This document shows positions 30,331-38,461 of a stretch of 64,000 bases of DNA, in pieces. The stretch is from Methylobacterium currus. Its GTDB lineage: Bacteria; Pseudomonadota; Alphaproteobacteria; Rhizobiales; Beijerinckiaceae. The notes beneath the pieces were generated by a model. It saw nothing but the letters and a program-made list of their open reading frames with translations. It did not search any database and had not been told where the DNA came from. Made by a program: the position numbers and the translations under genes. The stretch is taken from contig NZ_CP028844.1 in the NCBI RefSeq assembly GCF_003058325.1, positions 536,001 to 600,000 of the forward strand. The letters are read 5' to 3'. Positions within the stretch are counted from its first letter, which is position 1, and the number at the start of each line of letters is the position of its first letter.

Positions 30331-30513
30331 ATGTGTTTCGCTTGCAGTCCGTTCGCCGACGCCCTCAGCGCCGCCCTCTCGCGCCGCGCGCTCCTGAAAC
30401 ATACGGCTGCGGCTGTCGCATGGGCCGGGGTGGCGGGGGCTACGCGCAGTTTCGTCTGCCAGTCGGCGCAAGCAGCCCCTCGCGTGGTCAAGCTGATTGG
30501 GTTCTGCCCTTGA
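30331..30513 (+). CDS. Short twin-arginine signal protein (60 aa)
   Basis: Sixty codons beginning MCFACSPFADALSAAL, then SRRALLKHTAAAVAWAGVAG, which matches the Tat consensus (S-R-R-x-x-L-K) very well, and a likely cleavage site at SAQA-A. The predicted mature part is only about a dozen residues ending in KLIGFCP. A GGGGAG lies about ten bases before the ATG, and a terminator-like hairpin with a T-run follows. It may be the stump of a longer Tat-exported enzyme or a true exported peptide. Confidence 0.45.
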   Translation: MCFACSPFADALSAALSRRALLKHTAAAVAWAGVAGATRSFVCQSAQAAPRVVKLIGFCP

Positions 30514-30567
30514 ACCCGGAACCCACCCGCTGTCCGCCCGTTGGCTGATGGATCTTCAAGACCCGAG

Positions 30568-30612
30568 ACCCCGCCTTCAGTCCCGCCGGCAGCCACCGAG
30601 CGGGGTTTTTTT
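30568..30612 (+). terminator. Rho-independent terminator-like hairpin
   Basis: ACCCCGC (30568-30574) pairs with GCGGGGT (30600-30606) and is followed directly by seven T residues. The loop is long (about 25 bases) but contains inner pairing (CCGCCGGC). It is downstream of the short Tat-signal ORF. Confidence 0.55.
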
Positions 30613-30743
30613 CCATGCGAGTGTCACTCCACCATCGGCGGAATTGACTCTCTACTTAGGCCCTGCTTCAATCCAGAGGCAATCGGTGGCTTTCAGTTGT
30701 CCGCGCGATTGCTAACTAAGCATGTTTGTCGGGAGGAGATGGT

Positions 30744-30926
30744 ATGTCGGAAATTCATCCCGCCTATCGCATGAGCGTTCGCCCTTCTCCGCAAGACCGC
30801 ACGCGGTTTCTCTGGTCAATCCATGGTACTCAGTCCATGTTCTGGGAAGAGTCATCAGTCGCCTTCCTCTCAGTCGAGCAAGCCCTGAGCGCTGGGAGAG
30901 AGCGGCTGGCCGAACTGACGCGCTGA
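30744..30926 (+). CDS. Small conserved-looking hypothetical protein (60 aa)
   Basis: A 60-residue soluble protein starting MSEIHPAYRMSVRPSP. The ATG at 30744 is chosen because GGGAGGAG lies six bases upstream, an excellent ribosome binding site. The layout, a short strand (RTRFLWSIHGTQ), an acidic/aromatic middle, then a helix rich in Ala/Arg/Glu (SVEQALSAGRERLAELTR), recalls small single-domain proteins frequent in Methylobacterium-type genomes. No function is known. Confidence 0.6.
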   Translation: MSEIHPAYRMSVRPSPQDRTRFLWSIHGTQSMFWEESSVAFLSVEQALSAGRERLAELTR

Positions 30927-31075
30927 TGCCATCTCGCGCTGGAATGCGCCGAGCCCAAGGGCTCAAGCTGCTGGCCGCTGTGGGCCCCGCCCGTCCGGCC
31001 ACGGCACGTCGTCGCCAATGACGAGGCTCACTGGGATTGCCCGGTTTTCTGTGGATCTTGCTCACTTTGCGTGGA

Positions 31076-31180
31076 TCAGGCCGCCAGAACCATGCGGCAT
31101 TTCAGGAGATCGAGGCCTGCCCGTCCATAGCATTGGCGCTTGATGAGCTTGAGCCGGTTGACCTGACCTTCGGCCTGGCC
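31076..31180 (-). pseudogene. 3' remnant of ISL3-family transposase
   Basis: The last 34 codons read EGQVNRLKLIKRQCYGRAGL then DLLKCRM, the characteristic C-terminal end of ISL3-family transposases (usual EGQVNRLK-x-x-KRQMYGRAG). The reading frame upstream of this point is unrelated, so only the tail survives. Confidence 0.72.
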
Positions 31181-31204
31181 TCTACTCCCGGGCTCCGTCC
31201 GACA

Positions 31205-31480
31205 CCTTGGCGCTACAGCGAGGCAGGGCTTGTCACTCCCGACCTCGTGCCGCTCGACGAGGCGCCCCGGCCTCTGTTCGACGCTCTCGACCGGGAGCAG
31301 TCCGGCGCGCTGATGGCGGCGATGGACGCCTGCAACTGCCGGTTCGGGCGCGTGGCCATGGTGCCGGGGCGGGCGGGGTTGGTCGAGAAGCGCACCGAGT
31401 CGACGAAGTTCGAGATGCGCTCGCCGCGGTTCACGACGCGGTTGAGCGACGCGCCGAGGGTGAGCGCGGCCGCTCTGTGA
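31205..31480 (+). pseudogene. 3' remnant of umuC-like Y-family DNA polymerase (DUF4113)
   Basis: Ninety-two codons match the C-terminal DUF4113 tail of UmuC-type error-prone polymerases: WRYSEAGLVTPDLVPLDEAP, then ALMAAMDACNCRFGRVAMVP and KFEMRSPRFTTRLSD. The catalytic palm and finger domains are absent. It abuts the ISL3 transposase remnant at about 31181-31204, so the break probably came from that element. It has no function as polymerase. Confidence 0.78.
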
Positions 31481-32149
31481 CATCCTGCACCTGGGCCGCT
31501 CATCAGTGGCTAAGGGATCAGGCTATGTGGAAACGCTGGCGCGCGCCGACATCGTAGAACAATCCTTTGCATGGTAGACGTTCAAGCTTGCTGAGGGCTT
31601 CTCGGCGCCATCAAAATGCCTGGTCTGGTGCCCCGCTTTGTACGAGGTAAATCATTCTGCCGCTTCCGCGCACCGAACGTTTCCAGATCGATTGGTGATA
31701 TGTTTGTTCACGATGCTTTCATTCTACTATCGGGGCATGAAATGCCCGGATTTTACCGATATTGCACACGATAAACTCTATTCTGCGGTGTCGAATAATG
31801 GCATCTGAGAGCATCCAGCGAACGCCCGCGGAAAACCGCGCAACTGATCGAAGCTGAGTTGCATCGAAATCTTACAGATTTCTGTCTGATCAGAGCATTC
31901 CAGCCATCACGGCCTGAAACGACCGGCGGCATGACACCGAAACATTTAAAGTTAGGCCAATAGGCGAGATTGGCCGCTTCAGACTTACCTGAGGCGGAAA
32001 GATGCTCTACAGCTACAGGGTGTGGAAGCAATCGGTCGGGCGCCGTGGCAAGCCGTCGGTCTTGCCGACGTTCCATCCGAGGTTTCCATATTCCTGCATC
32101 GGATTCAGCTCGCCAGGTTCGAGCACGCATCATGGCATCGTAGAACAGC
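31481..32149. other. Island intergenic region, no supported gene
   Basis: About 670 bases, relatively AT-rich (notably 31630-31800). Short frames exist on both strands but none has an RBS, recognised motif or island-independent support. The end of it must include the promoter of the transporter-thioesterase gene. Confidence 0.5.
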
Positions 32150-33958
32150 ATGCTGTCTCAGTTTCTTCGCTCAGCGACTTGGGCGCCTACAATCGCTTTA
32201 TCGTGGTTTTGGGGGCTCGGATTTTTCTACTCGATCCATGTTACTTTATTATATGGATGGATGGGATTTCTGTCATTTGCACTACCAAATGCAGCTGGGC
32301 TTGGTCTGTTTGGCTGGATACTCGGCGCTCCGAGGCGAAATCCTGATAAGATTGCGGCTGCCATTCAAGGGCCTTACGCCGTTCTTTTCCTTGCTTGCCA
32401 GTTCCTCGCGGTTGCAATCACGATCTTCGGCTTCGCGGCTTACGCTTGGGCACCCGTAGTCGGTCGCGACGCCGCGATGGGCGTGATCGGGCTCGTCCTT
32501 GTGGCCTCCTCGCTTGGGCACGCCATGCCGCTTCGTGGCATCAAGATCTTGCATGGCGTCGCTCTGATCCCGTTGATCTGCGCCGGCGTCGCGATGCTCG
32601 TGGGGCTCACGACCGAGTCGAGCGGCTTGGGAGTTCCGCTGTCGTCCTTCGACGAGCGCTTCTACGGTCTCGCGCTTCCCTCGCTGGTAGGCTTCCTGCT
32701 CGGTCCGTGGATGGACGTGCAGCAGTGGCAACGCGCGGTCGAGATCCGGCGCGCAGGTGCTTCCGTCCGGCTGTCCTACGCGACCGGAGCGATCCTCTTC
32801 CTCGGCCTGCTGACGATGAACGCTCTGCTCGCGGCCACGGCAGGCCTCGGTGAGCCGGTCGTGTCGTCCGATGGCTTGCCTGGGGCGTACACCGCCTTGG
32901 CGCAGGCGATCGCACGAGACGGCTCGGCCGGCGTGACCGTTGCGTTCCTGATCTGGACCGCCGTGGCAGCGGCTACCACGATCGACAGCTTCTACTGCGC
33001 GACGCGGTGGCTGATGGCGTCCGTTACGACGCGCAGCAACTCTCCGCTCCTCGCGTTCGTGCCGGCGGCTCTGGTGTCGTCTCCGATCTGGACCCTGATC
33101 GCGGCTCTCTCCGCTGCGGTCGTTGCGGCCCAGATCAATCTGTCGCTGATGTACTTGATGATGCCTTTCGCGACGATCCTCGTCGGAGGGGCGGCCTGCC
33201 TCGTCTGCGAGACGCTTGGTGCATCCCGGCGGTACGACCCGGTCCTCTGCTATATGATCGGTCTGGCCTCTGCCCTCATTTTCTTCACCGGTTACATCGC
33301 GCCGAGCTGGTCGTTACTGGCGATCGCGCCGCTCGCCGGTCTCGTCGGTGCGCTGCCGATGATGGCCGAACTGGCTGGACGAGGCAGCAAGCCGGCAGCA
33401 GGTGCACCGGTACTGACGGACGAGACCGCTGCGAGGACAATCGTGATGACCGTCTCGCGGAATGAAGGGATCACCTCGCACGGCTTCGACGGACAATGGT
33501 TCGTTCTGAGGTTGGTTCCCACCTACGACGACACCAATTCAGTCGGAAATATCTATTTCGCGAACTATGTTCGCTGGGTAGGCAAGGCGCGGGAACTGTT
33601 CTTCAATACCTGCATGCCAGATTTCAATTTGAAATCGACCGAATTCTACGTGTTGACAAAGACATTCCAGCATGATTTCCGACGAGAAGCGGTCGAGTTC
33701 GAGCCAATCTCGGTTCGCGTCCGCATTGCCAGCCACAACCGGAAATTTGTCACGCTAGCGCATGAGATTCATAGCGAAATCAACGGCTTGCTTGGGAGAG
33801 GGGAACAGTCCCTGATGTTCGTGGACGCGACGCAATATCGTCCGCTGGATATTCCACGATCCATTATCGAGGGCTTTCTTCCGTATTGGCCCAAGAGTTC
33901 TCCGCATGCGGCTTCGCCCGCGCCACATGCCTTGCCCGTCAAGAGCCCGGGCGCCTAG
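32150..33958 (+). CDS. Membrane transporter fused to a hotdog thioesterase domain
   Basis: A 602-residue two-part protein. Residues 1-415 contain about 11-12 hydrophobic helices with SSS/LeuT-like character, including LPSLVGFLLGPWMDVQQWQR and TAVAAATTIDSFYCATRW. Residues 445-570 form a hotdog acyl-CoA thioesterase-like domain: LVPTYDDTNSVGNIYFANYV, RWVGKARELFF, then a long beta/helix pattern ending in LGRGEQSLMFVD; this Asp/Asn-rich motif resembles enediyne-type (CalE7/SgcE10-like) thioesterases. No Shine-Dalgarno precedes the ATG, and an in-frame stop sits three codons upstream, so the N-terminus may be shortened. The substrate is unknown. The joint arrangement is unusual. Confidence 0.7.
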   Translation: MLSQFLRSATWAPTIALSWFWGLGFFYSIHVTLLYGWMGFLSFALPNAAGLGLFGWILGAPRRNPDKIAAAIQGPYAVLFLACQFLAVAITIFGFAAYAWAPVVGRDAAMGVIGLVLVASSLGHAMPLRGIKILHGVALIPLICAGVAMLVGLTTESSGLGVPLSSFDERFYGLALPSLVGFLLGPWMDVQQWQRAVEIRRAGASVRLSYATGAILFLGLLTMNALLAATAGLGEPVVSSDGLPGAYTALAQAIARDGSAGVTVAFLIWTAVAAATTIDSFYCATRWLMASVTTRSNSPLLAFVPAALVSSPIWTLIAALSAAVVAAQINLSLMYLMMPFATILVGGAACLVCETLGASRRYDPVLCYMIGLASALIFFTGYIAPSWSLLAIAPLAGLVGALPMMAELAGRGSKPAAGAPVLTDETAARTIVMTVSRNEGITSHGFDGQWFVLRLVPTYDDTNSVGNIYFANYVRWVGKARELFFNTCMPDFNLKSTEFYVLTKTFQHDFRREAVEFEPISVRVRIASHNRKFVTLAHEIHSEINGLLGRGEQSLMFVDATQYRPLDIPRSIIEGFLPYWPKSSPHAASPAPHALPVKSPGA

Positions 33959-34007
33959 GCCACCTCGTATACGCCAGCGTCGTCCAACGGACGTGTTCGA
34001 CGGCGCT

Positions 34008-34098
34008 GGCTAAGTGTCTCTCACAAAACTCCCGGTCCCTCTTGTCGCTCGCTGTGGCGGCGCCGGTGCAGCGGGAGTTTTGTGAGCTACACTAAGCC
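34008..34098. repeat. MITE-like hairpin with 26-bp inverted repeats
   Basis: GGCTAAGTGTCTCTCACAAA... (34008-34033) pairs with 34073-34098 at 23 of 26 positions, including an uninterrupted 16-base GCTCACAAAACTCCC-type core of at least 14 perfect bases. The loop is 39 bases. It lies between two converging genes, so a terminator is possible, but the long stem resembles a non-autonomous IS derivative (MITE). Confidence 0.65.
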
Positions 34099-34145
34099 TG
34101 GATCGGCACCGGCGATGATGCGCCGCTGGCAACGTCGCCGTGGTA

Positions 34146-36494
34146 TCAGGCGGCATGGATCTTCCCGCGTCGCAGTCCCAGCCTGTTCGTCAGGATCTTG
34201 GTCTCTTCGGCCGGAACGGGTGTGCTGAACAGGTAACCCTGAAGCTCGTGGCAGCCCAAGCTCGCCAGGCACCGACGCTGCGCTTCCGTCTCGACCCCTT
34301 CGGCGATCACGGTCATTTTCAGGCTCGTTGCCAGATCGATGATCGCACGGACGATTGCTGCGCCGCTGTGTTCGTGCGGAAGATCTCTTACGAAACTCTG
34401 ATCGATCTTGATCTTATCGAAAGCAAGGCGTCGAAGGTAGCTCAAGCTGGAATATCCGGTTCCGAAATCATCCAGGGACAGACTTAAACCCATCTCCCGC
34501 AGTTCGGCGAGCGTGACCTTGACGGCAGGTGTTGCCTCGAGGAACACCGACTCCGTGATCTCCAGTTCGAGTCGCGAGGCCGCCAGGCCGCTCTCGCGTA
34601 GGGCGGACCGCACCAGAAGCGGCAGATCCGAGTGGCGGAACTGGATTGGTGACAGATTGACAGCGACGCTGACATCGGCCGGCCACTGCTTCGCGATCGT
34701 GCAGGCTTGCTGCAGGATCCATTCGCCCATGGGAATGATGATGCCCGTTTCCTCGGCCAGAGGAATGAATTCGGCAGGTGAGACGAAGCCGCGCGTCGGG
34801 TGCTGCCAGCGCAGGAGCGTTTCGAAACACCGAAGATGACCTTCCTTCGTCACAATGGGCTGGAAGTAGAGCAGGAACTCATTACGGTCGAGAGCGCCCC
34901 TGAGATCGGTTGACAATGCACGACGTGCCTCGATCCGCTCATCCATTTCGGCTTCATAGAAGCAGTAACCGCTGCGGCCCTCGCTCTTTGTTCGATATAA
35001 TGCGAGATCGGCTCGCCGCATGATCTCCAAATCGCCGTCCTGCGGAGCGACAGCGATGCCGATGCTGACCCCGATGTTCAATCGGATGCTCTCGATGGTG
35101 AAAGTCGAACTGACCGCTGTGACGATATCGCTCGCCAGGACCGCGAGAGTGTGGCGGTCCCGCGCCGCCTTCCCGGTCGCCAGAACCGCAAATTCGTCTC
35201 CTGCGAGCCGGGCGAGTTGCACGTCTGACGACTTAAAGGCCTGCAGGCGTTCGGCAACGGCCCGAAGCAGCTTGTCGCCAGCGGCATGCCCGAATGTGTC
35301 GTTCACGCTCTTGAACTCGTCAAGATCAAGAGCGAGCACGGCGAATCTCTCCGACGCTGCAAGCTGATCACGCGCATGATCCAGAAACTTCTGAAACAGG
35401 ACTCGATTCGGGAGATCGGTCAACGAGTCGTGCATCGCGAGATACGATAGGCGCTCCTCCGAGCGCCGCTTCTCCGTCACATCGGACCCAACGCCGCGAT
35501 ACCCCGCAAAGCTGACACCATCGGTAAAGGTCGGCTTTCCACTCACCACCCATGTGCGTTGCTCGCCCGCAATGGTGAGCGGAAGGATGAGGTTGCGAAA
35601 CGCGCGACGCTCCGCGATGCAGGTCCAGAGGGCGATGCTTGGATGCCCATCGGGCGGAGCGGTCGCGGGCAGCAGCAGCCGTTCCAGGGGTAAGCCGAGA
35701 AGCTGGCGCTCCGACGAGCGGGCGACCTCGATCAGCCTCGTCGACACATGTTGAAGGCGGAGTTCGGCGTCCGTTTCCCAGAGCCAGTCGCTGGCATTCT
35801 CCTCGAAATCGTTGAGCAGCAAGTGTGTAAATTCCTGCTGACGCTCCAAGTCGACCTGTGCAACAACGCGCATCGTCACGAGGTGGCTGAGATGAACGAT
35901 CGTAAAAACGATGAATGCGGCATAGAATGCAAGAAGGATAGCAACGTAGGTATAGAATAACTCCCCGGTTGCCGCCAGTCCGAAGAATGATCCGACGATG
36001 ATGGGGCCGGAGAACCCGACGGCGATGCGCGGCAGCACGGCCGCGCTTAAGCCTGTTGCGATCAGTCCTGCACAACTGGCGGCGATGAGGAGGCGGCCGT
36101 GCGAATCCGCGCCAGCAAACAGCATGACGGGGATCGAGGCGAGGAGACAGCCATACGCGTACGCGGCCGAGACGGCGAGACGGACGAAGGAGCCGACCAC
36201 TTCACGCGGCTTGGGACGCGAACGCCAGAGCCAGCATTGGTGGAGCACAGCGATCGCCAGCGGCAGGATGGCGGCCTCCAACCCAGCCAGGTACGCCCGA
36301 TTGGCGGGGATCCAGAACAGGTAGACGATTACCTGCACGACACTGAGGCTGACGAGTACGGTGAAGGGAACGAGACGGAGGGCGACGTCGAACTGCTCCA
36401 CGCGCACACGCGCCCTCAAACTCGCGTCGAGAGAATTGTGTTCGCGATCGGTGTCGACCAGGAAGGAAGCGTGCATCTCAAGTGACACAGACAT
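34146..36494 (-). CDS. Membrane GGDEF-EAL protein (c-di-GMP signalling)
   Basis: A 782-residue protein. Residues ~40-215 hold about six transmembrane helices, followed by a PAS-like segment (SDWLWETDAELRLQHVS ... GVGSDVTEKRRSEERL). A GGDEF domain follows (HDSLTDLPNRVLFQKFL; signature RLAGDEFAVL, Ala for the first Gly). Then an EAL domain (signature ETLLRWQHP, Thr for Ala; later ITESVFLE, LDDFGTGYSSLSYLRRLAFD, KIDQSFVRDL, AEGVETEAQ). Key metal Glu and Asp residues of EAL are present. Catalysis, allosteric sensing or both are possible. The AT-rich upstream gap likely contains its promoter. Confidence 0.93.
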   Translation of the reverse strand: MSVSLEMHASFLVDTDREHNSLDASLRARVRVEQFDVALRLVPFTVLVSLSVVQVIVYLFWIPANRAYLAGLEAAILPLAIAVLHQCWLWRSRPKPREVVGSFVRLAVSAAYAYGCLLASIPVMLFAGADSHGRLLIAASCAGLIATGLSAAVLPRIAVGFSGPIIVGSFFGLAATGELFYTYVAILLAFYAAFIVFTIVHLSHLVTMRVVAQVDLERQQEFTHLLLNDFEENASDWLWETDAELRLQHVSTRLIEVARSSERQLLGLPLERLLLPATAPPDGHPSIALWTCIAERRAFRNLILPLTIAGEQRTWVVSGKPTFTDGVSFAGYRGVGSDVTEKRRSEERLSYLAMHDSLTDLPNRVLFQKFLDHARDQLAASERFAVLALDLDEFKSVNDTFGHAAGDKLLRAVAERLQAFKSSDVQLARLAGDEFAVLATGKAARDRHTLAVLASDIVTAVSSTFTIESIRLNIGVSIGIAVAPQDGDLEIMRRADLALYRTKSEGRSGYCFYEAEMDERIEARRALSTDLRGALDRNEFLLYFQPIVTKEGHLRCFETLLRWQHPTRGFVSPAEFIPLAEETGIIIPMGEWILQQACTIAKQWPADVSVAVNLSPIQFRHSDLPLLVRSALRESGLAASRLELEITESVFLEATPAVKVTLAELREMGLSLSLDDFGTGYSSLSYLRRLAFDKIKIDQSFVRDLPHEHSGAAIVRAIIDLATSLKMTVIAEGVETEAQRRCLASLGCHELQGYLFSTPVPAEETKILTNRLGLRRGKIHAA

Positions 36495-37036
36495 CTCATC
36501 GAGAAAGCATCAGATACGGTATTCAAACTCGCGAATTCGACGATAAGGCATGCATACGCAACCTTCCATTGTAATATGAAATTTTAAGATTAATTAGCGG
36601 TTAATGACAAATAGGCAATTTGAGTTTTTTGGTTTATATCGTAGTAGTAAACTAATTTCGATTCACTGCGCAGTAGCACTGATAAATTGGAATTCACGCT
36701 TCCGTCGAGGCTCGATCCCGACTGCCGTAATGGTCGCATCAATCCTGGCATGGATGGTCGCGTGTTGCGAGTTCATCCGGTTAGGTCGAAGGTTTTGAAC
36801 GGCGGCCTGACGCACTCGCTGCAGGCTGACCGCACTCTCTCAAACGATGCACGCTGACGCTAGCTGTCCGATAGATGCTCCAGTGCTCGAGAGTGCCGGT
36901 GCAATTAGCGTAATCTCGATGCCGGTCATCCGCCAAGCCATCCTGGACCATCTCAGCCGGCCATCGCCGCAGCGATGCCCGCATTGTGATGCCGCCCCCG
37001 ACCAGCCACCTTAAGGGCAATCTGCCAAAGTAGTGA
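36495..37036. other. AT-rich gap in the island, no clear gene
   Basis: The first 230 bases are AT-rich (promoter of the GGDEF-EAL gene on the minus strand). The remainder is of mixed composition. A 55-codon frame at 36847-37014 (starting MHADASCPID, with a C-x-x-C pair) has no ribosome binding site or known family. I see no supported gene. Confidence 0.5.
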
Positions 37037-37038
37037 TA

Positions 37039-38218
37039 TTGGTCTGAGTTCGAAGAGGTTTGACACTTTAGCCGGGTGGGCGGATCGTTGGGTGCTTCCT
37101 GATGGAGGTGCGCCATGTCGCGTGGCCCAAAGGCAGTCGCTCTCGATCTCAGCCAGCAGGCGCAAGGTGAGATACAGCGCCTGCTGCGCCGACACGGGAC
37201 CGGGCAGGCGCTGGTTTCGCGCCTGCGCATCATCCTGGCCTGTGCCGAACCGGGCGCGACCAACCTGGGGGTGGCGACGGCACTGGGGGTCAGCCGTCAG
37301 ACGGTGGCGCTCTGGCGGAGCCGCTTCGCCGCGCATCGGCTGCCGGGGCTGGTCGACGCGCCGCGCTCCGGAGCGCCCCGCAGCATCGGTGACGAGGCCG
37401 TCGAGCGCTTGGTCGCTCTCACTCTGGAAGAGGCACCGGCCAACGCCACGCACTGGAGCACCCGCGCGATGGCGCGCCGTACGGGCATGAGCCAGACGGG
37501 CATGAGCCAGAGTGCGGTGTCACGCATCTGGCGCGCCTTCGGTCTGCGGCCGCACCAAGCCGACACCTTCAAGCTCTCCGCGGATCCCGCGTTCGTGGAG
37601 AAGGTGCGCGACGTGGTCGGCCTCTCCCTGGCCCCACCCGATCGCGCGCTGGTGTTGTGCGTCGACGAGAAGCCGCAGATCCAGGCGGTGCAGGGTACGG
37701 CTGCAGCCTTTCCCCTCCGGCCGGGCCAGGCCGAGCGCGTGACACACGACTATCGCCCGCATGGCACGCTCGACCTGTTTGCCGCCCTCGACGTGAAAGC
37801 CGGAACGGTGATCGGGAGCTGCAAGCCGCGTCATCGCAGCGTCGAGTTCCGCGCCTTCCTGGAGCAGGTCGAGAGCAGCGTCGCACGCGATCTGGAGGTG
37901 CATCTCGTGCTCGACAACCTGAAGACGCACAAGACGACCCTGGTGCATGACGGGTTGGTCCAGCATCCGCGGTTCCACCTCCACTTCACGCCGACGAGCG
38001 CGTCGTGGCTCAACCTCGTGGAGTGCTGGTTCTCCGTTCTGAGCCGGCGTCGGCTGGAGCGCGGTGCGTTCAGCAGCACAGAGGGCCTGGAGGCAGCGAT
38101 CCGAGACTACATCGCCGAAACCAACGCTCATCCCAAGCCATTCGTCTGGACCAAGTCAGCCGACGCGATCTTGGCCAGTGTCGGCCGCTTCTGCACACAG
38201 ATCTCTAACTCAGACCAA
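37039..38218 (+). mobile_element. Intact IS630-family insertion sequence
   Basis: A 1,180-bp element flanked by TA target duplications (37037-37038 and 38219-38220), the IS630/Tc1-mariner hallmark. Its terminal inverted repeats are TTGGTCTGAGTT (37039-37050) and AACTCAGACCAA (38207-38218). It encodes one complete DDE transposase. Confidence 0.9.
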
Positions 38219-38221
38219 TAG
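37115..38221 (+). CDS. IS630-family transposase
   Basis: A 368-residue complete transposase. The N-terminus has a helix-turn-helix (LGVATALGVSRQTVALWRSR). The catalytic triad is visible in ALVLCVDEKPQIQAVQG (Asp), VLDNLKTHKT (Asp) and LNLVECWFSVL (Glu). Two details stand out: an in-frame 15-bp tandem duplication (TGMSQ-TGMSQ at 37481-37510), and the TAG stop whose TA is the target-site duplication, so the stop depends on the insertion site. It looks active. Confidence 0.95.
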   Translation: MSRGPKAVALDLSQQAQGEIQRLLRRHGTGQALVSRLRIILACAEPGATNLGVATALGVSRQTVALWRSRFAAHRLPGLVDAPRSGAPRSIGDEAVERLVALTLEEAPANATHWSTRAMARRTGMSQTGMSQSAVSRIWRAFGLRPHQADTFKLSADPAFVEKVRDVVGLSLAPPDRALVLCVDEKPQIQAVQGTAAAFPLRPGQAERVTHDYRPHGTLDLFAALDVKAGTVIGSCKPRHRSVEFRAFLEQVESSVARDLEVHLVLDNLKTHKTTLVHDGLVQHPRFHLHFTPTSASWLNLVECWFSVLSRRRLERGAFSSTEGLEAAIRDYIAETNAHPKPFVWTKSADAILASVGRFCTQISNSDQ

Positions 38222-38232
38222 GCAAAAACGCC

Positions 38233-38313
38233 TTAGTCCGCCCCATCCATCATGGGTGCTGTGGAAAGGCGCCAGGGACTGAAAACGCCGGATTGCTCGA
38301 TCGAGACCGTCAC
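38233..38313 (-). pseudogene. Displaced original 5' end of dusA
   Basis: The minus strand reads VTVSIEQSGVFSPWRLSTAP, MMDGAD and then a stop, from a GTG at 38313. This parallels MVEKMVNFSPWRFSIAPMMD of the present dusA and continues upstream into chromosomal, not island, sequence. It is most simply the dusA 5' end pushed away when the island integrated. It cannot be functional. Confidence 0.72.
38246..38284. repeat. att-like repeat, right copy
   Basis: 37 of 39 bases match 29824-29862 inside dusA. It lies 26 bases beyond the IS630 right TA duplication. Interpreted as attR. Confidence 0.82.
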
Positions 38314-38461
38314 CTGTTCGCCGTCCCGTGCTGCATCGCCGCTTCCACGAGAGACAGCTCTCCGCTCGCATCGGCGCCCGGGTTGTACCGCGGCCTCGAC
38401 GGCGCGGGTCCCCCGGCCTGTCATGGGACAGGAGCAGCGACGAGCGCACGCCGCCCCGCCC

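Larger units (their letters stand above)
29824..38284. mobile_element. Genomic island integrated at the 5' end of dusA
   Basis: The region is bounded by a 39-bp imperfect direct repeat (37/39), one copy inside dusA and one 8,422 bp away beside a displaced dusA 5' end. Between them the sequence is visibly less GC-rich than the flanks and holds non-housekeeping and broken genes: a Tat peptide, ISL3 and umuC remnants, a transporter-thioesterase, a GGDEF-EAL protein and an IS630 element. dusA is an established integration site for tyrosine-recombinase elements. No integrase gene is recognisable, so the island looks decayed and immobile. Confidence 0.8.

Noticed and set aside
30259..30471. A minus-strand ORF overlapping the Tat peptide
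   Set aside because: No RBS or motif, while the plus strand carries a clear Tat signal.
36604..36798. A 64-codon frame ending CCEFIRLGRRF as an IS5-type transposase tail
   Set aside because: The similarity is too short and generic to name a family, and there is no start or RBS.
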